The notes: a model not told the origin generated them from the letters alone. Counted from the stretch's first letter, positions 35,903 through 47,467 are shown. The stretch: DNA of 64,000 nt from Marasmius tenuissimus (GCA_029532415.1 JAQOTA010000050.1:186001-250000), one strand, 5' to 3'. Made by a program: numbers and translations.

Positions 35903-38494
35903 ATGCCTGGATGTGCCAAATCCAAGACAAAAAAAGCTCAAATACGAAGCAAGATCATGGACGACTTGTATCAACAGGCAGTCGAGCTTTATCAAGAGGA
36001 ACATGCACCTGGTGCCGCATTGGGTTGTACTCCTCTGAGTCTACACGGGGTTTGTGATGAAATCACAAGGCGGTATGTCGAAAAGAAGAAGAAGAATCCT
36101 CCCAAGAAACTCAGTGAATCCACGCTTGGCCGACTTGTAAGAGGCGGAACCTCAAAAGCTGATTCTGGTGCGAAGAGAAGATGATTGCTGCCGCAGGAGG
36201 AAGAGACAGTGATTCAATACGCACTCGAAGTTGCTGCGAGAGGATTTCCTCTGACTCACCAGATGTTGAAAGAGGTCGTGATTAAAATCCTGCGTGCTCG
36301 GCTAGGCAGTAATTTTCCAGATACCGGAGTTGGCAAGCAATGGACACAGCGGTTTGTGGTTTGTTGAAAGGAATAGCGAACGGCTGAAGACTTTCTGGTC
36401 CTGGACTCAAAGCGAGGGCAAGGCGTCAATCCAAATGCCAACGCGAAGTGGTTCTCACTTTTAGGCGACGTGCTGGCAGGGAAGATGGACCATGAAGTCG
36501 ACTCATGCAAGGATGTGGCAGGAAATGGGGATGACGAGATTGATTGGGAGAGCATTCCCGTGTCCGATGTACAAACCGATACAGAAGAACCAGGTACGAT
36601 ATCTCAAATAGAAGGTGCAGCAGATCATAACATCCATACTGCCACAGGTCAGACTACACCAATGGACACCAATGCACCACAGGACACCGAAACACGACCG
36701 TTGTACACACCAATCGACCCCGATTGACCCCGATTGCATCTATGGTGCCGATGAATCTGGATTTATGGAAAATGATGGCGTCAGAATTCGTGTGATTGGG
36801 TCGAGCTCGAAAAAGATGCAGCACAAGCAAGGAGGTGGAAATCGAGAAAATACAACAGTCATAGTCACCATTTGTGCTGATGGCACAGCCCTCGCACCAA
36901 CTGTGATCTTCAAGGGCACCCATTTCAAAGTGAACTGGGATCAAGACAATCCTACCAAGGCATTGTGAGTATTCAACATCATAACAAGGAATTTAAGCTC
37001 ACCGTGCTTGTATGCGCTCATAGATTGGCCCATTCAAAGAAAGGATGGACGGATGGTGAAATTGGAGTGGAATGGATCAAAGACTTCCATGAGAAGACAA
37101 AGGATAAAGCTGCTGGTTGAACCCGCATCTTGCTTGTTGATAGACACAACTCCCACTACACGTCTGGATTCCTCCGTTTTGCACGTGCTCACCGCATTCA
37201 TGTTCTTTGCTACCCTGTGCATGGAACACATGTCTATCAGGGCCTTGATGTGGTTATCTTTTCTCCCCTGAAGCGTGCATTCATGGAGGAAAAGCAGCAT
37301 CTGTTTCAGACCAAGCATCAGCAGCTGAAGAAGGATAACTTCCTTGGGGTGTATGGTCATGCACATATCAAAGCACTCACTGAAGCCAATATCAAGTTGG
37401 CATTTGCGAAGACTGGCATATGGCCGTTCAACCCTAGCACCGTCACCCCCGAGATGATGGCACCCAGTAAAGAGACATCGTCACAGGGTTCATTGCCCGT
37501 TCCCAAGCCCACACCAGTCCGCATTGTATCCGACATGATCCTTGGAGTTGATGAACGCGCGAGAAAGCGAGCAGCGGAGCTCTCACCCCCTGTCACACCA
37601 TCACGTCAGCGAGTAAATCAGCGGCTCCGAGTCGAGTCCAATACTCCAGCTCCAGAGCTACCACGCATGGGGGGCATCCCTGATCCATTCCAGACACCTG
37701 TCAAGAATGGCATCAGTGCTCTTCGAGGAACATCAGTATCGTTCCTTCTCACCAAATCTCCAATCTGTGCATCATCTGCGGCTCTCCCTGAGTTTCCTAC
37801 CATCCAACTATCTCCCATGAATTCTACTCAAAATCCAGCCCTTGATGGTCCTCCAGTAACTCTCCGGGAAGAAGAGCTGCTTCGTGCATATCGTGCCCTT
37901 CAACGGAAGTACGAGAGCTTGAAGGAGAAGGCAGTTTTGTTGCAGTCTGCAATGGTGCTGAATACCATATACTGCGACTGTCTGCGGGAACAGCTCACTG
38001 CACAGGATGAGGCAAAAAAGCAAACAAAGTCAAATAAGCGACTCATGGGCGACGGTATGCCGAGGCTGTTGACGTCTGAAGCCTTCGTGAAAAGGGTGGA
38101 GGATTTTACAGTGGCAGTGGAGGATTTTACAGCGGCAGTGGAGGAAAAGGAGCGCCTACGAAAGGAAAAGAAGTTGACTCAAGCAGAGGTTGCCGAGGTG
38201 AGAAAGGAATACAAGGGCCTTGTTGCACAGAGAAAGAAGGAGAACGAGCAGGCTCATGATCTGTGGATTGCTGACCTTGAGCTGTGGAATGAGGAGAAGA
38301 AGAAGGGGAAAGCTACACGCCGAAAACCTTTCTACAAACACTTCAAACTGCCTCCCATACCAAAGCCAGTGGTCCTGAAGCGTAAGGCAAAGGAAGCCGG
38401 GTTGAACGAGAGCCAGGATGGAGGAGTTATTGACAATTGCATATCAGATGTCAGTGGGTCAAGTGGCGGTGACTCTGAGACTGATTCGGATTGA
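35903..38494 (+). pseudogene. pogo-type DDE transposase, decayed
   Basis: A helix-turn-helix-like N-terminus (MPGCAKSKTKKAQIRSK ... LSLHGVCDEITRRY) is followed by a CENP-B-type second DNA-binding region (SNFPDTGVGKQWTQRFVV), then the DDE core: IYGADESGFMENDG (first Asp, about 36740), ILLVDRHNSHYTSGF (second Asp; the usual D-G-H-N-S-H reads D-R-H here), YQGLDVVIFSPLKRAF (third Asp), and a long coiled-coil, acidic C-terminus ending at 38494. Breaks: TGA at 36182-36184 (Trp expected), TGA and TAG with frame changes at about 36360-36420, a 10-bp tandem duplication at about 36717-36736 that shifts frame before the first catalytic block, and TGA at 37118-37120 (Arg likely). The last 454 codons are open. 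It is not functional as read. Confidence 0.75.
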
Positions 38495-41041
38495 GCTTGA
38501 GGCCTGTAGATTGATTAGGTCTTTCTGTACAGTTGCACACCAATACCAGACACACATACTTTGCCTTGAATGCCATGGATCATTGGAATTTTGATGCAAC
38601 AAGCAGGGGATGGAATACGACGGCACCGAGCGCCTGCCAGCGAGGCAGTGGCGGTGCATGGGTAAAGCGTGATGTGACACCCGGGCCGCCTGTTCTTTGT
38701 GTCAAAATCCCTGTTTTCATCGACCTTGCTGGAACAGGCCTCCACACCACCCAGAAAATATAATAATTATACTAGAGACTCTATTATACATCCCATAGTT
38801 GTTTAGAACTTACCCAGGTACATCAGCAAAATACCTGAAGATTTAAAACTTGGTTACAATGAGTTTGCATCAGTAAAATAGGGCGATGCAGTATTGGTAG
38901 ATTTTGATAGTGTTGTACCTTGGTAGAAGTTCCGAAACGCGTTTACACAATTTCAGCAGATCATAACAGTATCAGAACGCTATCGCAACAGGATTGAAGC
39001 TCACCAGAAATACGTTAAAACCCCCTAAAATTATCTCCGGGGTTGTGCCTCATTGAACTCGTTGCGGTGGGTGGAACACGTTGAAGCCGATTTTGGGACT
39101 TCAAAGGGGGGTTTTAACTAGTTTTAGGTGGTTTTAACCGGGTTTTGATGAGTTACCAGGCTATTGAGCGATGCTATCCAGTGCTCAATGGATCTCAAAT
39201 AGGTCCATAGGTTCTCTATCTACTACAATAACTTACCTTGACCATTGTGCTTGGGGGTAGATCGACAAAAGATTTGAGCGCAGGCGCCTGAGCGAGCACT
39301 TGTGCTGAGTTCTTGTCGGAGTATGAATTGTAGCATCGCGCGCCTGCAAATGACAGCTCATGCTCAACCCGACCTTCAACCACCGTCGTGAAAGACAAAC
39401 CTTCATTAAGCTCAAGGTATGTTCCTTGTTAGCATCCCGATACACTCACAGACATTCTAATATACCTTGAACCACTAGTTCTGTCTTCATCGCCGGCATC
39501 ATTAGACATTGTTAGCATCCACGACACAGATGCAACGTTGATGGGATGGAATCTATGGCTCAGGCGCGTTTATTATCTCTGTTTTCTTCAATGGACCTCC
39601 TGAGCTATCTCTAGATTGTCGACAATGCTGACTGCAAGACTAAGGACCAACAGGGAACCCGGAAGATGAATTTGACCGTACCGAAGACTCAAGCGCGTCA
39701 ATTACTGGTCTGAGGACACCAAACACCTGTTCCGAGCGATTGCGTCAGTGACAATGCATGTGCGCCGTCACCAACGTCATCAACCTCATATTCATCGACT
39801 ACTTCCACAATGGCTGCACGGACCACCTGCCCGCTATATAAACCCAACACTGCAAATCGTCAACTATCCCCTCTTTCTTCCCTTCCCCGACCACTACCTG
39901 CCATTTTCTCCGTTCCACCTATCCTCCTGTTGCTCAATGCCATCCACAATACTTGACCTCAACATGCTCTACTCAAGCTGCTCAACGCTTTACCTCCAGC
40001 TCCCCTGAAGCCTGGTTCCCCGATCATAGGTATGTTCCACTTGATCTTTCGCCCCCTTCTCCACATACTGAATCGGTTGTGTTAGCGTTGAAAGGACGAG
40101 ATGGGGTATGTAGAAATGTATGTGCGCCTTACCTCTTTACTTGAGATGGCTACTGACTCGTGACTCGTGATTTCACTACAGGGCGCAAGTCAATTCTGCC
40201 GTCAACGTCGCCGTCCATCCTGCATTTTCATCGCTCCTATAAAACATTGAGGTGCATATATGCGTCCCATAATCTACGCATACTCCTTTCTTAACTCACT
40301 CAATACGCAAACTCATCGCGCCTCCATAGGGATGCTTATATGTCGGCCAGCAGGAGGTAAGTTGGTGTTGTTGGCCCTTTGTTGAGAACGTCTCGCCCTG
40401 GTTTAGGTGATAACACTCACCTGTACAAACCAAGCTTGCTCACCCTGTATTCATTGTGTGTGTAATTATATGTGATAATGCACCAATTTATTTTATTTCC
40501 TCGTCGTCATCGCCCTACATGAGATACTCGATAGACTATCTGAGGATGGGATGTGGATATGATATATATACATCGCTCGAAACGCCTGGCCATCTCAAGA
40601 ACTGTAGAGAACCTGTACTATCTCTTGCTCTCTCCACAACTGATGATGACACTTGATATTTGTTCCACCTCCCGCAACTCCACATACTCCTTGGTATCCG
40701 GTACTTTCCCTGAAAACCGGTTAAAACCCCCCAAAACCCGGTACATTTTGTGTAACTCGCAACAACCCTCGCTCTCCAGTATCACCTTCATAACTCATTA
40801 CGAGGTACGCAAATCCGTTGATTTCAACCAGTATCATGCTCACGGATTCTCGCTATTCTTCTGCATTTCAGGAAAGTTTTAATATGGTTATATAGGCCGT
40901 TCCTGTTCGCAACCAGGTGCAGCGGGTTTCGTCCTACCCAACGAATATCGGGGATACTAATTACATTACATCGGTCCGGGTATTTTGCTGATTAGTATCA
41001 TAAGAGGCAATGTGCTGGAGGTGAGTCCCGATTTAAAATCT
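38495..41041. other. Non-coding part of the pogo element
   Basis: No gene is recognised. Two stretches share the motif GGTTTTAACCGG in inverted relation (about 39125-39165 and, on the minus strand, about 40710-40745), with 'gagttac' beside each; a further 'taaaaccccctaaaa' lies at about 39016. These may be ends of another nested, degraded element. Confidence 0.4.
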
Positions 41042-41066
41042 TGTGTCATTGACCGGTAGATGACTG
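41042..41066 (-). repeat. Right terminal inverted repeat of the pogo element
   Basis: 25 bp, perfect inverted match to 35419-35443, followed by TA. Confidence 0.9.
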
Positions 41067-43077
41067 TACCAGCAATTGGTTGCGCTGGAAGATTGCGGTA
41101 GAATCAATTATGAAGTCAGAGTTTGGTCAAATGTTCCTCGTGGAGAACGGTTGTTTCACTGAAAGAAGGAGCAGATGATGAAATCCGATCCGAGGGGACT
41201 TGAAAATGCGAATACGAGTTGAGAATATTAGCTACAAGATGAACGTTGGTATTCTCGTATGCAACTCCAGCTTTTGAGGGTTTGGAAGACAGCACGTCTC
41301 TTTCACCGGTGTCTTTGAATCTCGGGATAAAGCTTCTAAGACTGGGTACTCAAAAACAATCAGCGAGGCGAGATGGCGAATGCCAATCTAGTGATCACAG
41401 AGCTGTAGGTGCCTCGGAAACGAGCTTGAAGGGAGCTTCGCTGATCATGATACGTCTTGGTGTCCTTGCGATCATTTGGTGATTAAATAAGAATGGGTTT
41501 ACGGCTTACCGTGGTCATGAAATTGATGAGGACAGGTGAGCCGTGGTGTAATTTCAGAAGTTGAGGAATCCTACCGGTTGAGTAACAATTACTTGGTCGT
41601 ACAGATAGAAATGGGAGGGAGAGTGAGGAGATTATGGCAGAGGAGAACGATACTTACTACCGAGTACTGACTGTAGAAAGGCAAGTGGGGCGATAAGTCC
41701 GAGTTGGCGCACAAGCCGTGAGAACTCTGGGGTCGAGCCGAGCCGGCATCCCCACATCTGGTAATCCATTTCGGGAATTCCTTTTTTCTCTGCTTCTTAC
41801 CTCCATCATGCCTTGCTCACTCTATTGTGGAGGTCGTCAAACGACGACCAAGGCCATGTCCTTGACATTCTCTACAGCGACGACGGCGATAAAATGATAT
41901 CGTAATGCCATGCCCAGCATTCTTCCCCCGCTTTTCTTGGAAACCTAGGAACGTTCGAGGCCAAGGTAAGTCTTGGTAAGGGACGGCGCTTGGCCTTATA
42001 TGTGTTGGGTCGGCTGACTAGCTCAACAGGTTTGCGTTGCCATCGACCTCTCTCTCTTTCAACTTCAACCACCATCTAAACACAAATCACTTGAGAAATA
42101 CCCAACGGAACAGTCGCCTCCTGTTGAAGGATGTCGTCGACACCGACGTTCTCGGTAGCCCAGACTTTCACAGATCCGTTTCCAACTGCGTCTCCGAGTA
42201 ATGGACCCAGAGGAGGCTCGGGATGGAGAGAACGAGAAGATGACCAACAGAGCCGTAGTGCTTCATTATACGGTGACTGGCCTTTCCTATACTGATATCT
42301 ATCAGAGCTCATCTTTCTCGTTCAGTATACGTATTCATAGCAACAGTCGCGATTCTGCTCTGCCTATCCGCAGTAATCGCATATCGATCTCTACGTGCTC
42401 GTCGACAATACCGTCGGATGGTCGAAGAAGCGATTCGGAATGGGACGTATGTGCCCGGTGGAAATGGTGGGGTGGATCTGAGTCGGAAACCTGTTGTTTG
42501 GGAAGCTTGGTTGGGTGGTGGTGGAACGTATGTGGGGGAGAAGTGTTGGAAGGATGTTATGGTATGTTCCTTCGGGTGTATCACTTGAACCGCGCTAACT
42601 TTCAAGTTTTTTTTTTTTCAGCCAATGTCGTTACAACTGGTCAAAGAAGCAGCTGACCTCAAGAAGAGCCCTGATTTGAACTCATCCTCGCCATCGCCGC
42701 CCACCTCCCGTCTGAGGTCTCTACCGTTCCTGAGAGGTACGTTCTCCGAACGCTCGTTACCTTGGTCATCCATATTCTTACACACACCACCATTCGACGT
42801 TCCTCCTTCACATTCCTTTCCTCAAGCTCGTTCTTCCCTAGCTCCAGCTCCATTGTTACCTCCTCAAACAATCGTTTTTGATTCAACGTTTCCAGTGACG
42901 TTACGAATGCGAGTGTCGTTGTTAGTTGCGATGCCTTCGCCTCATCCGCTGCCGTTCGTGTCCCCATCGAAACCTGAGAACGACGATGAGGTCGAGTTGC
43001 CCCATTTAGAGGTTGGAAGTGTGGATGTCGAGGTTGCTTGCAGCACCGAGGAAGGCGTAGGGTCGAAGGATCTATAG
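41067..43077 (+). repeat. Segmental duplication copy 2, right part
   Basis: Continues the duplicated segment interrupted at 35418, colinear with 10000-12060. It includes the shared upstream region ('gagccgagccggcatccc' at about 41734-41752, 'aacctaggaacgttcgaggcc') and the intact membrane-protein gene at 42131. Confidence 0.8.
42131..43077 (+). CDS. Single-pass membrane protein of unknown function (intact copy)
   Basis: Three exons: 42131-42272, 42326-42561 and 42622-43077, giving 277 residues. Introns have donors gtgact and gtatgt, and acceptors ttcag and tttttcag after a 12-T tract. Residues 1-47 are polar with acidic/basic ERED-DQQSR. Residues 48-70 (VYVFIATVAILLCLSAVIAY) form one hydrophobic span, followed by RSLRARRQYRRMVEEA, a basic stop-transfer segment. 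By the positive-inside rule the long C-terminal part is cytoplasmic. It contains Pro/Ser-rich stretches and a conserved end (RMRVSLLVAMPSPHPLPFV, then acidic). There is no signal peptide. I do not recognise the family beyond its repeated presence here. The paralog at 11150 is broken. Confidence 0.65.
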
Positions 43078-43340
43078 CTCGGGAGCATAGGCAGGCGCTG
43101 TAGTCGTTCGTGTTCGTGGAAGGCCAGTGGCAATGTGTTGAGGTGTTGTCGATAGGCGAGTGGGATGGGAAATATGGTAGTCTGAATGCTGAGATATCAG
43201 AGTTATGTATTTACATATACGAACCGCAATATAGATACCCTGTTTGGTGCTTATACTTTACTTCGTCTGATTGTTCGTGCTTCAACCTCGAGAATATATG
43301 AACCATCTATATAACAGCAAAAAGCAGGTACAGAAATGAC
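43078..43340. other. Spacer between membrane-protein gene and tRNA genes
   Basis: About 260 bp, AT-rich, nothing recognised. Confidence 0.4.
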
Positions 43341-43437
43341 GGGCCCAACTGGGAATTGAACCCAGGACCTCTCGCAATGGTAGCCATCCCCCACTACTAT
43401 ACCCAAAGCGAGAATCATACTACTAGACCATTAGGCC
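43341..43437 (-). tRNA. tRNA-Pro(UGG) with a 25-nt intron
   Basis: On the minus strand the acceptor strands GGCCTAA (43437-43431) and TTGGGCC (43348-43342) pair over seven base pairs with one G-T; the discriminator is C. The D-arm GTCTAGTAGTATGATT, the anticodon stem CTCGC/GCGAG with loop TTTGGGT (anticodon TGG at 43405-43403) and the T-arm CTGGGTTCAATTCCCAG are all present. The 25-nt intron (43401-43377) sits one base 3' of the anticodon, the canonical position. The mature length is 72 nt. B-box GGTTCAATTCC and an A-box are intact. Confidence 0.93.
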
Positions 43438-43627
43438 GTGGCAGTATCCCGCTCCATACCAGTGAAAAGAGCTTGAAGCTAATTCTCATTTTTTTGAGCC
43501 GAGAACGTTGAGGTCTCCGCCGCCCGTGCCTATTTCCTCCGACTCCACTTTAGCCACGGTGCTTCCATAGCGGCGAGAACAGGTGCCTACGGTAACATGA
43601 AAGTGAGAACTGACCAAACTTCTCCTA

Positions 43628-43721
43628 GGGCCCAACTGGGAATTAAACCCAGGACCTCTCGCAGTAAGATGTTCACCCGAACGCACCCAAAGCGAGAATC
43701 GTACGACTAGACCATTGGGCC
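43628..43721 (-). tRNA. tRNA-Pro(UGG) with a 22-nt intron
   Basis: Acceptor GGCCCAA/TTGGGCC is a perfect seven-pair stem with discriminator C. The D-arm reads GTCTAGTCGTACGATT, the anticodon loop TTTGGGT (anticodon at 43689-43687) and the T-arm CTGGGTTTAATTCCCAG. The intron is 43685-43664. The mature length is 72 nt. The T-loop has TTTAATT in place of the usual TTCAATT, so T54-T55-C56 became TTT, which may weaken promoter B-box function. It lies 190 bp upstream of its sister gene on the same strand. Confidence 0.88.
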
Positions 43722-44072
43722 AGTGTTGGACGTTGGACGTCAAATCATTATTGGACTATTTGCGCAAAACGGCCACAGTCGTAATCGGCATTGCGCAGTT
43801 TTCCCCACCAAAAGGCCCACTTTTGCCGAGAATTTACGGCCACAGCCGAAAAATGGGACTTTCCGAGGTTTTTAGGGCTGGTGGAGCGCAATGTCAGTCA
43901 CGGCCATGGGCGTTTTTGCGTGAGCGGTCTATTCTCAGAGACTCCGTAACGTCGAACGACCTGGTCAGATAAAATGGGGAGACCAAGGACGAAACAAGAC
44001 CTTCACACTGACGACCTCCATCAAAGGCCAGAATCAGCGCTTTTTCCGCCGGCTTGTCAACCGAGGTAGACG
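43722..44072. other. tRNA 5' flank and repeat shared with 4375-4499
   Basis: 43797-43925 is the repeat described at 4375. The rest up to the inverted repeat at 44073 is unassigned. Confidence 0.5.
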
Positions 44073-47000
44073 CACCTTAGGCACGACTTGTTACGTCCGA
44101 GGTGGGCCTTTAAGGGGGGGTTCTTTGTACGTGAGAAACCCCTCCATCAGGTGTACCTCTGAATTGAGCTACCCACCAGGTACCCGACCACCAGCTGCTC
44201 ACCGCTGCTCGCCATCGCTGGCGATGGCCTCCATCTATCCTTCGACCTCCCCCTGATACCCTCTGCGAGAGTCTAGTCTCTGAGCGCTCTGTTTTACCAA
44301 TGTCTGCCATACCAGGTTCACATACAATGTCTCGATCCGACCTCACCACATCGAAATTGAGCTGCTTCGATATGATACCTCGCAACCTCGAAAATCGTCG
44401 AAAATCACCAGCGAAATAATACACATCCGGAAGGTACAGGAGGGACGGGCACGGGTAGTTTGGGCTATCAGGGTCAAAGGGGCGGTGTATAAGGCCTGGT
44501 ACGTGTTGTGAGGTGCTCAATGGTTTGTGCTCACCGCCTCAGCGTTGCCCACTGGATAGGAACTCCGAACATTCGTGTATACGTGAAGATGGTATTTCAA
44601 AACACAGAACATTCCCTTCCGAACTCAGCTTGCCAACATCAAGCACAAATAACGCGTCTTTCCTGACATTTCTGGACCTCATTTACCTCCGCTGCTCATT
44701 TGGTCAGCACGTCAATTCCTACCTCAACTACCTTTTTTCACATAAAACATTTCTTTGATTGCAGAGGAATTCTCTCGAGACGACTTTGCTCCACACGCAG
44801 ATTTATGAGGTGCATTTTGTATTTGCTGCCCGGGTGAGGTACTTGTGCTCGCCGACATCATCCTTTGCCTAGCACTCGGCTCCTCCTCTGACCTCATCTT
44901 CGCAGCTCTCTTCCACTATTCGCTTGCAGGGTACACTCAGAATATGTCAATCCACCGAGTTGTTTCGTAGCATAGGGGCCATCATACGAGTTGATCATGA
45001 AGGTGAGGTTAACACAGTCCCGCGGACGCCTCACCAACGCCTCAGACTTCTCACTTACCGGAATTTCAAGGTGCTCCAAAAGTCCAGAACATGCTCTCCC
45101 ACTACAATCAGCCAGCTCACTTGGTCCCGGTATACTTCAATTCCAAAGGATCACGTCCATCGGACTCACTGGTGAGCTTCTGATCGCCGGCGTTTACCTA
45201 CTCACCTTGACTTCTGATATCTACCTGCCCTAAACCTAGATGGAATATAGGCGATCAATTCACCCTGACTCATCTTTTTGTACCTCCTTCATTGGCTAAG
45301 TTCAATGGGCCATGCGCACGATTTCTCAGTGAGTCGGCTCAATCTAGGTTACCATCATTGTAAGAACTAAGTTTTCCAACGCCTAGCCAAAGTCTTGCGA
45401 GTCGGGAGTGCAGCAGCCGGCGCCGTACATATTGTAGTTGTAAACCTCATACACTATGACCTCTTGACTATAACCTATGTACCGGCCCGTACCTTAGTCG
45501 TCTCATTCCAGATAGCCATCAATCCCTTGTGCTTGTTCGACGCCCCGAGCCCGTCTCATCTTCAGAAAAGGTATGTTTTTCGTGATCCGGCTATTCGGGA
45601 TTTACATACCCGGAGGTCTGACATGAACATATAATGAGCGCAGTGCTTCATCCACTACGAGAATATGCCTAGAATCCAGGCTGTATTGTCATTGGAGTTA
45701 TCTAATCACATCAACGAGTCCTTGGATGTGAGAGCGATGATATAATGTGGCGACACCAACAATATTCGCTCGTACACTATACTCCACTAACGCCTCTGAA
45801 CACGGTCCCCGACTGATTGTGTGTTCCGACCGTTTCACAAAATCCCATATAATTATGGTGGGTAGGTCTCTATGTTTATATATGAACCCAAATGGTTTTT
45901 CTATCAATTTTAAAGATGTGGTGAATAGAAAAAAAAAAGGAAGTGGCCCGGGATCACCGAGGTAGCCTTTAGACCCAACTTCTGGGAAGTATGTCGGCCA
46001 TATCGTCCGGGTGAAGATGTTGAGCCTTTATAGCGGCTTGTTGACGCTCTCAAAGTATAGTTGGACACTTTTAGGGTAGTCACACGCGCCATGAGGTTGA
46101 TTATTATTTAATACTCAAACTTCCGCTCTGCAAGTGCGTAAGCTATGTCAAGGTGATACTATTCAGAGGCGCCGACAGTGCGTCGGCCACGTTCTGAAAG
46201 AAAGAGCCAATGCTTGAGCTTGAAGATGCAGTAGATTTAGGCATTATTAACAACGCGCCAGACGGCACTGTAAGCTTTCAATACCTGTCTATTCAGTTTG
46301 ATGTACTACACCGTAGTTGACAGCATGTGAGAGCTTTGGTATCAGAAGGAATACCGGAAGTAACACTCAAGGAATGAGCGGAATACGAGGAATGAAATAC
46401 GGGGCAAACTCACGGGACATGCGACAAACACCACCTTGGCGAGCTGCGAGGCAACATCACGTAGACAATACGAGCATGGAGCTGTCCCCGAGCCACGATC
46501 AGACCACGAGAACGTTCTTGGAGAAAGGCGAGGTACGTGTCATTGAAACGAGGCCCGGCCTGTGAGTACAGATGGCAGACATGCCAAACACCTTCAAGGC
46601 GGCCTCGAGCAGCGAGAATAAGCCAAAAATGAGCGAAACAGAGTCATAGATTCGTTAATCGCACGGAGGTTACGTCCAGAACTTGTAATCCGAGTGAGGG
46701 GCAGTTTTCTTGAGTTTTCGGGCGTGAGCAAACTCTCTGGTGTTGGATGCAACCTGCTTAGCTGAATGGGTTGAACTCGTTAAGAGGTATAGTGTTCAGC
46801 TTAGAGCGACATCCACAGTTTTGAGATTGTTGGCTGGTGTGGTTGAGGTGGCGGGCACGACAAACTTCCTTCGTCAAAGACGGCGCGGGTAATCATGATC
46901 AGAGATGTTTGGCGCATCAACCTCGAAAAATCATACCTGCTTGGCTCAGTATTTGACGGAGCAGGACACATTAAAGTTGGGATACGAAGAAATATGAGTC

Positions 47001-47467
47001 CTACGCCTAAGCCTTGCGTGAACGAGCACACAAAATGTACCTCAGAAAGCCTCCTTACACCTCTTCCTTCTTCCAAGCGGCACACTACCCATCTTTTATA
47101 GATGCCTCAATTCTCCACTATTATCCTACACCAAGATCGGAGAGATTCTGGTAGAACGAAGAATCACTGCACGACCAATTTTGAGGTCTTGAGGTTGAGG
47201 TGCTATTGAGATTCGATCCACTGTAGATCAGACAAATTTTAGGATCAAAAGCGATATAGAAATCACAGATGCACATACTGGATATCAAGTACCAGCGGAG
47301 GATATGGGATGGAATATCGACCGCGACGATGAGGTGGTGATCGGAAGAAGGGTGACGGGTATGGGGGTACCTCATTTCCGAGGTGGACCCGATGGAGGGG
47401 TTTCTCACGTACAAAGAACCCCCCCTCAAAGGCCTACCTCACCCTGTGACAAGTCGTGCCTAAGGTG
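44073..47467. mobile_element. ~3.4 kb unit bounded by terminal inverted repeats (copy 2)
   Basis: The left end is caccttaggcacgacttgt and the right end, complemented, is the same sequence. Inside both, the strings 'ttctttgtacgtgagaaacc' and 'cctccatcaggtgtacctc' (left) mirror 'ggtttctcacgtacaaagaa' and 'gaggtggacccgatggagg' (right) over about 100 bp. The interior shows no recognisable transposase; the 136-codon minus frame at 44110-44520 runs through the inverted repeat itself. It is related by its ends to the 4500-7847 unit, but the interiors look different. It is probably non-autonomous. Confidence 0.55.

Larger units (their letters stand above)
35419..41066 (+). mobile_element. 5.65 kb pogo/Tc1-mariner-type DNA transposon
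   Basis: Perfect 25-bp terminal inverted repeats starting CAGTCATCTACCGGTCAATG (35419-35443 and 41042-41066), flanked by a TA duplication (35417-35418, 41067-41068). The CAGT start and TA target fit pogo-like elements. It contains a decayed DDE transposase (35903-38494) and about 2.5 kb of non-coding sequence. It is inserted in a duplicated segment whose other copy (9.7-12.1 kb) shows the empty site '...ccattggTAccagcaat...'. Confidence 0.88.

Noticed and set aside
22934..37120. UGA decoded as an amino acid (recoding or variant code)
   Set aside because: The same genes also carry frameshifts and a TAG, and intact genes in the window (F-box gene, peptide paralog 2) end in TGA followed by non-homologous sequence. 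Decay is the simpler explanation.
44110..44520. 136-codon minus-strand frame
   Set aside because: It runs through the terminal inverted repeat of the 44073-47467 unit and has no domain; the frame is a by-product of GC-rich repeat sequence.
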